Assembly (NCBI GenBank): GCA_027065695.1
Contig: JAMONP010000105.1
Span: 1 to 61,408 of the forward strand
Length of the DNA: 61,408 nucleotides
Reading direction: 5' to 3'
DNA from: Desulfuromonadales bacterium
GTDB lineage: Bacteria > Desulfobacterota > Desulfuromonadia > Desulfuromonadales > BM103
Position 1 is the first letter of the stretch. Each line of letters starts with the position of its first letter. Positions 1 through 9,424 of the stretch are shown here, in pieces. Below the pieces are notes generated by a model that did not search any database, had not been told where the DNA came from, and worked only from the letters and a program-made list of their open reading frames with translations. The position numbers and the translations under genes are program-made.

Positions 1-720
1 GGCGCCTTGCCTGATGCAGAATCGAAGCCAGACGGACTCTTCCAGTAACCGTCGTAAGCGTAGAACTCAAGTTCGTAACCCTCGAAGTTACGTGAAACTC
101 GCAACGACCATTCATCATCACTGAACCAGTCATCGGGGCGATCAACCTTGATCACGGCATCGTCGCCAGCTAACTTGTTTAAGGCCGGGTTCCAGTAGGA
201 GAGACGTTCACCGCTGATAAACCGATCAGCATCAAAGCGTGGCGTATAAACCAGGTCGATGTTGGCCCACTCAGGAAAAAAACTTACGAAGATTGCATCG
301 GATGGGGCTTTGAGATAATCCACATCCCGACCGCTGAAAAAAGCCTGCCAGTCTTTGGGGAAGAGGTCGTTGATAAAGAGCAAGTCGCCTGTACCCCAAG
401 TCAGGATTTGCCGACCGAACTTGACATCAGCCTGATCATGCGGCGAAAAGCTCAGATTCGCCTCGCGCAGATCAAGCCAGCCGCTGCCGTCTTCCAGGTC
501 AATATCATCTTGATCAACGACATCATCGTAATAGATGTCTGTTTTCAGTTGCAGGGTCGCCCAGTCGCCCATACGGCTGAACTCAAGCTGCACCCATTTG
601 ATAGCGGCAATATCGGTACTGAAACGGTTCCAGGTCAAACCTTCTACTGATAAATAATTGATGGCATCGGCAAGTTTATACCAGGAGGAAAGCGTTTCAG
701 CATCGATCTCTGTAGCGACC
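1..720 (-). pseudogene. Outer-membrane beta-barrel protein, 5'-truncated and running off the window
   Basis: One minus-strand frame stays open from about position 760 to the window edge. It reads as alternating aromatic and polar residues typical of a porin-like barrel, for example FGRQILTWGTGDLLFIND, DIDLVYTPRF-like strands and ELEFYAYDGYW. No signal peptide or start codon precedes it. Instead the frame continues upstream, through a TAA at 762-764, into RND-exporter sequence. The barrel has therefore lost its N-terminus, apparently by a deletion that joined it to the neighbouring gene. RND exporters and DUF1302-like barrels are often adjacent, which would make such a fusion easy. The 3' end lies outside the window, so the full extent is unknown. 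The family assignment is by residue pattern only. Confidence 0.5.
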
Positions 721-1075
721 TGGGCCAGTTCGGCAAAGTCAGATTGACCGGGGTTGCTCGCTTACAGAGTCAGGTAGGCCGTATAGGTGCCACCGAAATG
801 CCGGTTGAGAACTTCATCGGCAACCCGCACCGGATGATCTGGAGTAAACCACTTGACGGGGTTATCATTGACGCGAATGGTGCTGATCCCATAGAGGGCT
901 ATAGCCATCAGCAGCAAAACTACGCCGACAGGCGCAATCAACTCCCGATTGATAATGACACTCTTGCCACGCTCATCGAATAAGCGATTCGGATCATGGC
1001 TGAAGGCGCTATTCAAGAGCCTCTGCCAGAGGCCAGGGCCGACGTATACTGAAGTCGGTAAGGAAATTTCATTTC
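721..1075 (-). pseudogene. RND-superfamily exporter fragment (start of the second half)
   Basis: The minus frame contains a transmembrane stretch (APVGVVLLLMAIALYGIST) followed by NDNPVKWF, HPVRVADEVLN and HFGGTYTAYL. This pattern is characteristic of the first periplasmic segment after a membrane helix in HpnN/MMPL-like RND exporters. An intact protein would be 750 residues or more. Here only about 110 residues remain, ended by TAA at 762-764, after which the same frame continues into barrel-like sequence. Upstream, the frame is closed by a TGA near 1070 and has no ribosome-binding site; a nominal TTG at 1014-1016 is not credible as a start. It is a remnant, not a functional gene. Confidence 0.6.
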
Positions 1076-1436
1076 ATAAATTCACCTGTTATACTTATTA
1101 GTCATATTCAAAAAAACACATATAACGTTTTTTTGATCAAGTTAACGCTTCTTGTATTAAATATGTATCAAAAAGCTTTCTTTTTCACCAGATTATTCAA
1201 AAAAAGCAAAAATACTTTTAACAGGTCATTTCCAATAATAATTTCAAAAAGGTTCAGGCTATGTTTGACGATTGATTTAAGATGTTGTAAGTGATAAATC
1301 AAGAGCTTAACTTACAAAGATGTTGCAGGGTTGGCCTGTTGGCATCAACAAAAAAAAATAAACAAAAAAGCTTTGACATACTTCGTGAGGATTCATTAGG
1401 ATAAGCGGTAATTCCTCCAGCGGATTCCCCATAATT
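1076..1436. other. AT-rich intergenic region upstream of the polyprenyl synthase gene
   Basis: About 360 bases without a gene. It is AT-rich with several A and T runs, and separates the decayed RND/barrel remnant from the isoprenoid gene. The only recognisable element is a sigma-70-like promoter near its right end, listed separately. Confidence 0.6.
1373..1402 (+). promoter_or_regulatory. Predicted sigma-70 promoter for the polyprenyl synthase gene
   Basis: TTGACA at 1373-1378, an 18-base spacer, and TAGGAT at 1397-1402. The predicted transcript would start about 28 bases before the ATG at 1437. The -35 is perfect and the -10 matches 4 of 6 bases. Confidence 0.5.
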
Positions 1437-2405
1437 ATGGACTTTGTACTTAATCTTTTAAATGACGAGATTCGTCGCGTCGAAGCACAGTTTCGTGAGG
1501 ATCTGACCTCACGCGTACCGTTGATCCGTAAGGTTGGCGAATATGTGCTGGCTAGCGGTGGCAAGCGTGTGCGTCCGATGATGTTGTTGCTCAGTGCCAG
1601 ACTTGCTGGTTATCAGGGTGACGCCCATATAGGTTTGGCCAGTGTTGTCGAGTTTATCCATACGGCAACTCTGTTGCATGATGACGTTGTTGATAGTGCT
1701 GTACTGCGACGTGGACAGGATTCCGCCAATGCTGTCTGGGGGAATGAAGCCAGTGTTCTGGTTGGTGATTTTCTCTTTGCCAAGTCGTTCTCCATCATGG
1801 TGCGTGCTGGCAACTTGAGTACTCTTAAAGCTCTCGCTGATGCTACCACCCATATGGCAGAAGGAGAGGTACTGCAACTGATCAGTACGAGTGACGTTGA
1901 AATTCAAGAAGAGCATTATGTTGAAGTTGTCCAGAACAAGACGGCGGTGCTGCTGTCAGCAGCTAGTCGTTGCGGGGCGATTCTTGGTGGTTGCTCTGTC
2001 GAGGATGAAGAGGCTTTAGCGGCTTTCGGTATGGACCTCGGCATCGCCTTTCAGTTTATGGATGACGCCCTTGATTATGTCGCCGACCAGACTGAATTTG
2101 GTAAAGAATGTGGCCATGATCTGCTGGAGGGCAAAGTTACACTTCCCCTGATTCACACCTTGAGTCGTTGCACTTCTGAAGAACATGAGAAGGTTACTGC
2201 CATTGTCGAGCAGGAAGTCCTGCCTGATGCAGATCTGCAGTATGTTGTCGCCCTGATTCATTCCTATGACGGTATCGACTACACCAGGAAAAAGGCAAAA
2301 ATTCTGGTTGAATCAGCCAAGAGTCATCTTGTTGCATTTGCTGAGTGCCCGGCCAAGGAAGCCCTGGTCAGACTGGCAGATTACGTTGTCAGTCGTACTC
2401 ATTAA
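1437..2405 (+). CDS. ispB: Polyprenyl diphosphate synthase (octaprenyl-type)
   Basis: 322 residues, normal for trans-isoprenyl diphosphate synthases. These soluble enzymes condense isopentenyl diphosphate onto an allylic primer to make quinone or carrier-lipid side chains. Visible hallmarks are GGKRVRP near residue 42 (substrate binding), the first aspartate-rich motif LLHDDVVD near residue 80, and the second Asp motif DDALDY near residue 210. The N-terminus LNLLNDEIRRVEAQF matches the usual start of long-chain synthases, which supports the ATG at 1437. The ribosome-binding site is weak. The gene stands alone, with its own predicted promoter. Chain length (octa-, nona- or decaprenyl) cannot be read from sequence. 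The gene symbol is a family-level assignment. Confidence 0.88.
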   Translation: MDFVLNLLNDEIRRVEAQFREDLTSRVPLIRKVGEYVLASGGKRVRPMMLLLSARLAGYQGDAHIGLASVVEFIHTATLLHDDVVDSAVLRRGQDSANAVWGNEASVLVGDFLFAKSFSIMVRAGNLSTLKALADATTHMAEGEVLQLISTSDVEIQEEHYVEVVQNKTAVLLSAASRCGAILGGCSVEDEEALAAFGMDLGIAFQFMDDALDYVADQTEFGKECGHDLLEGKVTLPLIHTLSRCTSEEHEKVTAIVEQEVLPDADLQYVVALIHSYDGIDYTRKKAKILVESAKSHLVAFAECPAKEALVRLADYVVSRTH

Positions 2406-2595
2406 ACGGTTAAGTTTCCACTTCAGCAGGTGCCCCGTTGTAACTCCGTCATATTCCCACCACAAATAACGTGTTTTAGCTTTTTTAACGTTATCCCCCC
2501 TGTTTAAAGCCATTAAAACGATGTTTTTTTTGGCGCGATATTTGCTCTGTCTTTGAATGTCACGTGTCTCCTTAATTTATAGAAGCAGGGATATC

Positions 2596-2832
2596 ATGGA
2601 GAATGTTCAACTTGTCCATCAACTTAAGTGTGCCTTTGCAGGTGACGAATACTTGATCGAGGTATTCAGTCGCCCCGATGGCAGTCACTTTGCACGCACA
2701 ATTTTCAGTCCTCAAGATGTTATCATCAGTGACGGTGTCACTCTGGAAGAAGTTCTTCTCAAACATCAGGATCTGTTGCCGCTTGCCATACATTCCAGAC
2801 GGATGCCTTTCTCGTCAAGACTGATCAACTGA
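2596..2832 (+). CDS. Small unknown protein, 78 residues
   Basis: I do not recognise this protein. Translation from the ATG at 2596 is preferred because CAGGG precedes it; an upstream in-frame start at 2557 lacks one. The product is soluble-looking, without a signal peptide or cysteine motif (one Cys only). It begins MENVQLVHQLKCAF and is rich in short beta-like stretches (YLIEVFSRPDG, DVIISDGVTLEEVLLKHQ). It lies 63 bases before the sensor kinase in the same direction, so it may be co-transcribed with it. An intervening GGTACC-N6-GGTACC hairpin at 2858-2875 could modulate read-through. No function is proposed. Confidence 0.5.
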   Translation: MENVQLVHQLKCAFAGDEYLIEVFSRPDGSHFARTIFSPQDVIISDGVTLEEVLLKHQDLLPLAIHSRRMPFSSRLIN

Positions 2833-2895
2833 TTCTGACTTCTTTTGTGAAAATCTTGGTACCCGATCAGGTACCCCTCCTGTTATACTGCCCAG

Positions 2896-5400
2896 ATGCC
2901 CCGCCTGTCTTTTCACAAGAAACTCCTCTATGTCTTTTGTAGCCTGACTTTGTTGCCGCTGATTCTGCTGGCACTTTTTGCCGGCCAGAGTCTGGATACA
3001 GTTGAAAAGATATTACGCGTCAGTGCTATCAAAGCCTTGGATAAACAAGCTTTGGAGACCCTTGAATTACGAGCCGTCATGGTTGCAGACGAGGTGCGTA
3101 CATTTCTGCGCAGGGTCGAGAGTGACCTGGGGACCCTGTCACAATTGCCCGTTGAGCCGGAGAAGTACCTCTGGTTTATTCAAAACCACCGTCGGCCGAT
3201 TTGGGTGCGTACAGGCACAGGAGCCAGTCCGGGCCCACATGAATTACGTCCACCTGTAAGTCTTTACAAGGAAATTGCTTTTATTGACCCGAATGGCACT
3301 GAGCGCCTGCGGATTGTTGACGGCGTCTTATCTGAAGATCTGCGTGATGTATCTGACCCTGCCAACACGACCTATCTGACGGAAACCTATTTTAACTCAG
3401 CGCGAAAGCTTCCGAAAGGTCAGATCTATGTTTCACATGTAACCGGCTGGCATGTCAGTAAACAGGCACAGCTTGCTGGAGCAGCGACCCCAGAAGAGGC
3501 CATTGGCGGGGCTTCTTATGAGGGGGTGGTTCGTTTTGCACAACCGGTTTTTGCGGAAGACGGCCAACTTCAAGGAGTAGTCGTTCTCTCACTGGATCAT
3601 CGCCACCTGATGGAGTTTACTCAGCACATTGCTCCTACAGAAGAGAGGTTTGTTACGTTTCCTTCTTATCAGAGTGGCAATTATGCCTTTATGTTTGATG
3701 ATGAAGGCTGGATCATTACTCATCCAAAATTCTGGGATATCAGAGGGCTTGATAAACAAGGTAACCTTGTGCCTCCATATACTAAGAATTCCAGCCCGGA
3801 GTCGATTGCCACTGGCGCTATCCCTTATAACCTGCGTGAAGCAGAGTTTATTCATCCCAATTACCCGGAGGTCCATCAATCTGTACTTGGTGGTCGTTCT
3901 GGTGTCGTGGATGTTACCAACGTTGGTGGGTCAAAGAAAATCATGGCGTTTGCACCAATTTTTTATGATACAGGTCCTTACGCAGAAACAGGAGTTTTTG
4001 GCGGTATAACGATTGGTGCCGAAGTGAAGCAGTTTCGTAAAATGGCCGAATCTGCTTCTGCGAATATCAGCCTGCTTTATAAGGCATTTTTGACCGGCGC
4101 CTGGGTGTTGATCGGGCTGACGGCTTTACTGGTAGTTTTTGTCGCTTATCGTCTGGCACAAAATATCACCAGCCCATTGTCAACTCTGATTGCCGGGACT
4201 CAGGAGATGGCACAAGGCAAGCTTGGGACGCAAGTGGAAATCGCCAGCCCGGTTGAAGTCGCTGAGCTAGCTGCAGCATTCAATACTATGGCAAGGCAGC
4301 TCAATGAACGTCGTGAGAGACTACTCAAGACGTTGGCAGTTTTGCGGCTTTCGCGTAAAGAGATCAAGCAGGAGAGGGATTTCAAACAGACGATTGTTGA
4401 AAATGTCGATGTTGGGATCTTGACACTAGACAGTACTCAATCTGTAACATCACTGAATGGTGCGGCACGAGCAATCCTGAAAATTAAAGATGAGACAAAA
4501 GGGCATTTACCGCTTAATGAGATTTTGCAGGATTTCCCGGAACTGCGCGAAGCCATTTCTCAGAGCATGGAAGTTGAGCGTTGGAGTGACTACGCTTCAC
4601 TGGAAAGAGCCGGCCGAATGTTGACTTATCGATTGGCTCTACATCAGCTTTCCTCCAGTGGGGAGGGCGGCCACATTCTGACCATTGAAGACTTGACGGA
4701 ACGGGTCAGCTTTCGTCAACAGATAGCTCGCTTTGAACGTCTTGCCTCACTAGGTCGCCTTTCTGCGAGAATTGCCCATGAAGTGCGTAATCCGCTGACC
4801 GGTATAAGTCTTTTACTCGATGAACTGCACGATCGCATGCTTGCCCACCCTGGAGATCAGGCTCTGATTCAGCGGGCGTTGCAAGAAATTGAACGACTGG
4901 AGGGATTGGTTAATGAACTCTTGAATTTCGCTTCTTTGCCTGATATTCGTATGACTCAGGGTGATTTTGCCGTGATTCTACGTGATACGCTCTTCCTGAT
5001 GGGTAAGCAGTTCCAGCAGCAGCAGATTCAACTCCACGAAGATATCCCCGAGACGTTGCTTTTGCCACGCATGGCTAGTGATAGGTTGAAACAGGCGATC
5101 TTGAATCTGCTGACCAATGCTTTGGATGCTATGCCGGATGGCGGTGAATTGTGGATCTCTGCAGAACGTATTACAGACGGTATCCTGATGACGATTCGTG
5201 ATACAGGGCAGGGGATCTCTGCTGATCGACTCGCTCTTATTTTCGAGCCTTTTTATACGACCAAAGGGGAAGGGACAGGTCTGGGACTCTCTATCACCCA
5301 CACTATTATCACCAGTCACGGCGGTCGTATAGAGGTACAGAGCCAGGTGGGAGAGGGCAGCGAATTTAAGGTCTATCTTGCTGATAGTGGCCAGAATTAG
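2896..5400 (+). CDS. Membrane-bound sensor histidine kinase
   Basis: 834 residues. In order: an N-terminal transmembrane helix (about residues 9-28), a long periplasmic sensor region of about 350 residues resembling a double-Cache fold, a second transmembrane helix (about 397-417), HAMP (about 418-470), a PAS-like segment (about 495-600), a HisKA dimerisation domain with the phospho-acceptor in ARIAHEVRNPLTG (about 630), and a HATPase domain with N-box NLLTNALDAM, DTGQGIS and GTGLGLSIT. It would autophosphorylate on His and pass phosphate to the regulator encoded 146 bases downstream. The ligand is unknown, though Cache sensors usually bind small organic molecules. The start at 2896 gives a sensible signal-anchor; no strong ribosome-binding site is visible. 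Confidence 0.85.
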   Translation: MPRLSFHKKLLYVFCSLTLLPLILLALFAGQSLDTVEKILRVSAIKALDKQALETLELRAVMVADEVRTFLRRVESDLGTLSQLPVEPEKYLWFIQNHRRPIWVRTGTGASPGPHELRPPVSLYKEIAFIDPNGTERLRIVDGVLSEDLRDVSDPANTTYLTETYFNSARKLPKGQIYVSHVTGWHVSKQAQLAGAATPEEAIGGASYEGVVRFAQPVFAEDGQLQGVVVLSLDHRHLMEFTQHIAPTEERFVTFPSYQSGNYAFMFDDEGWIITHPKFWDIRGLDKQGNLVPPYTKNSSPESIATGAIPYNLREAEFIHPNYPEVHQSVLGGRSGVVDVTNVGGSKKIMAFAPIFYDTGPYAETGVFGGITIGAEVKQFRKMAESASANISLLYKAFLTGAWVLIGLTALLVVFVAYRLAQNITSPLSTLIAGTQEMAQGKLGTQVEIASPVEVAELAAAFNTMARQLNERRERLLKTLAVLRLSRKEIKQERDFKQTIVENVDVGILTLDSTQSVTSLNGAARAILKIKDETKGHLPLNEILQDFPELREAISQSMEVERWSDYASLERAGRMLTYRLALHQLSSSGEGGHILTIEDLTERVSFRQQIARFERLASLGRLSARIAHEVRNPLTGISLLLDELHDRMLAHPGDQALIQRALQEIERLEGLVNELLNFASLPDIRMTQGDFAVILRDTLFLMGKQFQQQQIQLHEDIPETLLLPRMASDRLKQAILNLLTNALDAMPDGGELWISAERITDGILMTIRDTGQGISADRLALIFEPFYTTKGEGTGLGLSITHTIITSHGGRIEVQSQVGEGSEFKVYLADSGQN

Positions 5401-5546
5401 CCTTGCGGTGGATTTTTGCCTCTTCAGTTTGGGCCAAATTAGTAAAAAAGGCTACTTTCAGCCACTTTTCTTCTTGTCACCTATCATTAACGTCATTAAA
5501 ATACTTCCTAACTCTTTCGACAGTACCTAATCGAGGTTATTTCAAT

Positions 5547-6935
5547 ATGGAACGCATTCTGATCGTGGATGACGAAGCTTTTATCCGTGAGAATCTTGAA
5601 AGGATCCTCACGGATGATGGTTATCACCCTTACTCTACGGATAATGGTGATGACGCAATCAAGGAAGTCAGTGAAGCGGACGTCGATCTGGTCCTGCTCG
5701 ACTTGAACCTTGGTGCCCAGAGTGGCCTCGATGTACTACGAGCCATGCGTGAGATCGATCCCGGAGTTCTCGTGATCATTATCACAGGTTACGGCACCGT
5801 TGAAAGTGCTGTAGATGCACTGAAGCTTGGTGCTTATGATTACATCAAGAAACCTTTCAAGGCGGATGCCATCCGTCTGATTGTCCGTCTGGCTCTGGAG
5901 ACGCAGAACCTGCGTCGCGAAGTTCGCCAGTTGCGGCGTGGCAGTCAAACTCGAGAATTAGCCGGAGACAATGTTATGGTCGGCTCCAGCGAGCAGTTGA
6001 CACAGGTTTACCGGCAGATCCGTGAAGTTGCCAAACATGGAACATCCACGGTTCTTATTACTGGTGAGTCAGGCACCGGTAAAGAGCTGGTGGCCAGGGC
6101 TATTCACCAGATGTCGCCTCGCAAGGATCGGTCTTTTGTTGAAATCAACTGTGGATCATTGCCATTCAATTTACTGGAAACAGAACTCTTCGGGCACGAG
6201 CGGGGTGCGTTTACCGATGCAAAAAATCGTAAAATTGGTCTCTTTGAAGAAGCCAGTGGTGGCACAATCTTCCTTGATGAGATTGGTGAAATGGATCTGA
6301 ATCTTCAGGTCAAGCTCCTCAGAGTTCTCGAAGATCGCAGAATCCGCAGATTGGGTGGTAATCGAAATATCGACATTGATGTCCGGATTGTAGCGGCGAC
6401 TAATCTTGACCTTAAGGAGGCACTTGAACAGAAGCTCTTTCGTGAAGATCTTTTCTATCGACTCAATGTCTTTCCGATCCATGTACCACCTTTGCGTGAT
6501 CGTCGCGAGGATATCCCGCCGTTGCTGGAGTTTTTTCTCAAGCACTACAGTGAAGAGTTCAATAAGAATATTCGTGATATTTCTCGCGCCGCTCTAGATC
6601 TCCTGATGCGTTATCACTGGCCGGGGAATGTGCGTGAGCTGCGTAATGTTGTGGAGCGCATTTGCATTATGCACAACCAGGAGACAATCACGCCGGAATG
6701 TCTGCCTCGTGAAATCTGGGGCGACAAACCGCAGAATGAGGTGGCTTTTAATTACCAGATTCCTCCAGAAGGAATATTATTTGAGGAAATTGTCGGCCGC
6801 CTGGAGAAGGATCTGATCGCTCAGGCGGTTGGTATCACCGGTGGCAATGTTGCCAAAACGGCACGTATGCTCAGCTTACCTCGTGGGACTTTGCGTTATA
6901 AAATGGGGAAATATGGCTTAATAGAGGCTCCTTGA
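5547..6935 (+). CDS. NtrC-family sigma-54-dependent response regulator
   Basis: 462 residues from the ATG at 5547 (GAGG upstream at 5532-5535). An in-frame upstream extension back to 5403 has no family support. Receiver domain at residues 1-120: acidic pair IVDDE, phospho-acceptor in DLVLLDLNLG, and Lys in YIKKPF. AAA+ sigma-54 domain at about 145-380: Walker A GESGTGKE, GAFTDA loop, Walker B GGTIFLDEIGEM, and arginine-finger segment FREDLFYRLNVFPI. C-terminal Fis-type helix-turn-helix: GGNVAKTARMLSLPRGTLRYK. It would activate sigma-54 promoters when phosphorylated by the adjacent kinase. The sigma-54-contacting loop is GAFTDA rather than canonical GAFTGA. Target genes are not evident here. 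Confidence 0.9.
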   Translation: MERILIVDDEAFIRENLERILTDDGYHPYSTDNGDDAIKEVSEADVDLVLLDLNLGAQSGLDVLRAMREIDPGVLVIIITGYGTVESAVDALKLGAYDYIKKPFKADAIRLIVRLALETQNLRREVRQLRRGSQTRELAGDNVMVGSSEQLTQVYRQIREVAKHGTSTVLITGESGTGKELVARAIHQMSPRKDRSFVEINCGSLPFNLLETELFGHERGAFTDAKNRKIGLFEEASGGTIFLDEIGEMDLNLQVKLLRVLEDRRIRRLGGNRNIDIDVRIVAATNLDLKEALEQKLFREDLFYRLNVFPIHVPPLRDRREDIPPLLEFFLKHYSEEFNKNIRDISRAALDLLMRYHWPGNVRELRNVVERICIMHNQETITPECLPREIWGDKPQNEVAFNYQIPPEGILFEEIVGRLEKDLIAQAVGITGGNVAKTARMLSLPRGTLRYKMGKYGLIEAP

Positions 6936-6972
6936 GCGTTGTAGGTCTCAAACCCCATAACCTGGAATTGTT

Positions 6973-9249
6973 TTGCAACGACAGAAAATCATCATCGAAG
7001 GGATTGTACAGGGCGTCGGTTTCCGCCCATTCATTTATCAGTTGGCCAAACGCTTTGGGCTGACCGGATCGGTGTGCAACGATACCCGTGGGGTAATGAT
7101 CGAAGTTGAGGGGCAAGTCGGCGCCTTACATAAGTTTGGCACCGCCATCCGTAGCGAAAAACCACCACTGGCTGTTATTCAGTCTCTTAACACCCAAGAA
7201 ATCCCCATACACGGGACAACAGGTTTCGAGATATTGCAGAGTCGCGTTGACGAGACTCGCCGTGTGCAGATCGCACCGGACACCTTTGTCTGCGATGATT
7301 GTCTGCAAGAACTTTTCGACCCCGCTGATCGTCGCTATCATTATCCTTTTATCAACTGCACCAATTGCGGCCCACGTTACACAATTGTCACCGGCACTCC
7401 TTACGATCGATCACTGACGACTATGGCGGAATTCCAGCTTTGCGACGCTTGCCAGGCAGAATATGACGATCCGACATCACGCCGCTTCCACGCCCAGCCG
7501 AATGCCTGCTCTGACTGTGGTCCAGGATTGCGGTTGCTTGCTGCCAAGGGACAACCAGTCACCAGAGAAGATCCTCGGTTTGATCCACTCTCTGAAGCAA
7601 TCAGTCGACTCAAGAAGGGACAGATCCTGGCAATCAAGGGGTTGGGTGGTTACCATCTGGCGGTTGATGCTGGCAACCAGGATGCAGTACTTGAACTTCG
7701 CCGCCGTAAGCAGCGTGACGAAAAGCCTTTTGCCTTGATGACAGGTAATCTTGAGACGGTGCGACGTTTTGCTCGTGTCAGTAAAGATGAAGCTCGCCTG
7801 CTGCTGGGGGTAGAGCGTCCAATTGTGCTCCTGCAGAAGAGGGCAGATCACAAGCTTGCTGAAAGTATCTCACCGGCCAACCGCTATTTTGGGGTCATGC
7901 TCCCTTATACCCCGTTACATTTCCTGTTGTTGCAAGACGATTTTGAGGCTCTGGTGATGACCAGCGCCAACCTCTCTGATGAACCGATCGCCTTCGAGGA
8001 TGATGAAGCTTGTCAGCGCCTGGGAGAAATCGCTGATGCTTTCCTGATTCATAATCGCCGTATTCATACCCGTACTGATGATTCAATTGCACGGGTGATG
8101 GCTGATCGGCCGCTGTTGTTGCGCCGTTCGCGTGGCTTTGTGCCGCGTGCGGTGGCCTTGTCGGTGGAGAGCCGATCTGTCCTGGCAGTTGGTGCCGAGT
8201 TGAAAAATACCATCTGCCTGACCCGGGGCGATCGTGCTTTTTTGAGCCAGCATATCGGTGATCTGAAAAATCTCGAGGTCTATGATTCTTTTAAGCAAAC
8301 CATCAATCATCTGCAATCGATTCTAGAAGTTCGCCCGGAGCGGATCGCTCACGATCTTCACCCTGACTACTATTCAACCAGATATGCCATCGAGGAAAGT
8401 GGCTTGCCAACTGTTGCGGTGCAGCACCACCATGCTCATCTGGCCAGTTGCCTGGCCGAGCATGGCGTCGAAAACCCTGCCATTGGTGTCATTTTCGACG
8501 GTATTGGTTATGGAACAGACGGCAAAATCTGGGGTGGCGAATTTTTGGTTGGAGACATGAAGAGCTATGAGCGGGTTGGTCATTTTCGCTATCTGCCAAT
8601 GCCGGGAGGTGATCTGGCGACCAAGGAACCCTGGCGGATGGCTTTGAGTTGCCTGCTCTCGATCTATGGGGAGATACCGGACAACGTTAAGATCTTTGAC
8701 AGTATTGCCGAAACCGAGTTGCGTCTGGTTACTCAAGCGACCAGGAAAGGAATCAACGCACCGCTTAGCTCCAGTTGCGGCAGACTTTTCGATGCTGTCG
8801 CCTCCCTGCTCGATCTGCGTCAGAAGGTCTCCTTTGAGGGGCAGGCCGCAATGCAGTTGGAAATGGTTGCTGACCCGACCCAAACACAATCTTATACGTA
8901 TCTGTTGTCGCAAGACGCTGATCAGATCATCTTCGACCCGCGACCACTCGTTGCAGAGATTGTCGTCGATCTTGAAGCAGGTGTCTCAACAGCGTTGATT
9001 GCCGGTCGATTTCATGCCTCTCTGGCGGACATGATTAGAGATGTCTGTTGCCAGATCAGGCAGCAGACGGCTCTTTCCCAGGTTGTTCTTTCCGGCGGGG
9101 TTTTTCAAAATGCACTTTTGACCGAGATGACTTTGGAGCGTCTTGAAAGATCAGGTTTTAAAGTTTTTACCCATTCACTCGTTCCACCTAATGACGGTGG
9201 CATCTCTCTAGGGCAGGCGGTTGTTGCGGGCCTGCGCCATATCCAATGA
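6973..9249 (+). CDS. hypF: Carbamoyltransferase HypF, hydrogenase maturation
   Basis: 758 residues, the normal HypF length. HypF uses carbamoyl phosphate and ATP to make the thiocarbamate that becomes the cyanide ligands of [NiFe]-hydrogenase. Domains in order: acylphosphatase (IIIEGIVQGVGFRPFIYQL, residues 4-22); zinc-finger region with four CxxC pairs (FVCDDC, INCTNCG, LCDACQ, ACSDCG, about 107-185); YrdC-like domain (about 205-390); Kae1-like carbamoyltransferase domain with VQHHHAHLASC (about 480) and VLSGGVFQN near the end. TTG at 6973 is the only start that keeps the full acylphosphatase motif, and GGAA precedes it. No other hyp or hydrogenase genes occur in this window. Confidence 0.95.
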   Translation: MQRQKIIIEGIVQGVGFRPFIYQLAKRFGLTGSVCNDTRGVMIEVEGQVGALHKFGTAIRSEKPPLAVIQSLNTQEIPIHGTTGFEILQSRVDETRRVQIAPDTFVCDDCLQELFDPADRRYHYPFINCTNCGPRYTIVTGTPYDRSLTTMAEFQLCDACQAEYDDPTSRRFHAQPNACSDCGPGLRLLAAKGQPVTREDPRFDPLSEAISRLKKGQILAIKGLGGYHLAVDAGNQDAVLELRRRKQRDEKPFALMTGNLETVRRFARVSKDEARLLLGVERPIVLLQKRADHKLAESISPANRYFGVMLPYTPLHFLLLQDDFEALVMTSANLSDEPIAFEDDEACQRLGEIADAFLIHNRRIHTRTDDSIARVMADRPLLLRRSRGFVPRAVALSVESRSVLAVGAELKNTICLTRGDRAFLSQHIGDLKNLEVYDSFKQTINHLQSILEVRPERIAHDLHPDYYSTRYAIEESGLPTVAVQHHHAHLASCLAEHGVENPAIGVIFDGIGYGTDGKIWGGEFLVGDMKSYERVGHFRYLPMPGGDLATKEPWRMALSCLLSIYGEIPDNVKIFDSIAETELRLVTQATRKGINAPLSSSCGRLFDAVASLLDLRQKVSFEGQAAMQLEMVADPTQTQSYTYLLSQDADQIIFDPRPLVAEIVVDLEAGVSTALIAGRFHASLADMIRDVCCQIRQQTALSQVVLSGGVFQNALLTEMTLERLERSGFKVFTHSLVPPNDGGISLGQAVVAGLRHIQ

Positions 9250-9349
9250 GGGTCTTACTGCAGAACCTGAATCTCCAGAAATCCCTTGCAAAACTCCACG
9301 GAATGGAGGGAATCTGTAGGGCTAAGGAGTTCGGGTGCCTTTTTCTGCT

Positions 9350-9377
9350 GACTCTTTTGTGGCACGACAAAAGAGTC
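9350..9377. repeat. Perfect hairpin with 11 bp stem
   Basis: GACTCTTTTGT at 9350-9360 and its exact complement at 9367-9377 flank a 6-base loop. It lies in the 175 bp gap between hypF and the convergent toxin gene. It could terminate either transcript, but no U-run follows directly. It could equally be part of a small mobile or repeated palindrome. Confidence 0.5.
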
Positions 9378-9424
9378 AGGCGACGAGCAGGGGCGCAACC
9401 CTGCGGTCTTGGTCTCTTAGCGCG

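Noticed and set aside
2971-2984. Possible sigma-54 promoter (GGCACTTTTTGC) at the kinase gene start
   Set aside because: The spacing between GG and GC is two bases too short and the site is inside the coding sequence.
5403-5546. N-terminal extension of the response regulator
   Set aside because: It precedes the universal receiver start (MERILIVDDE) and has no family similarity; a ribosome-binding site marks the ATG at 5547.
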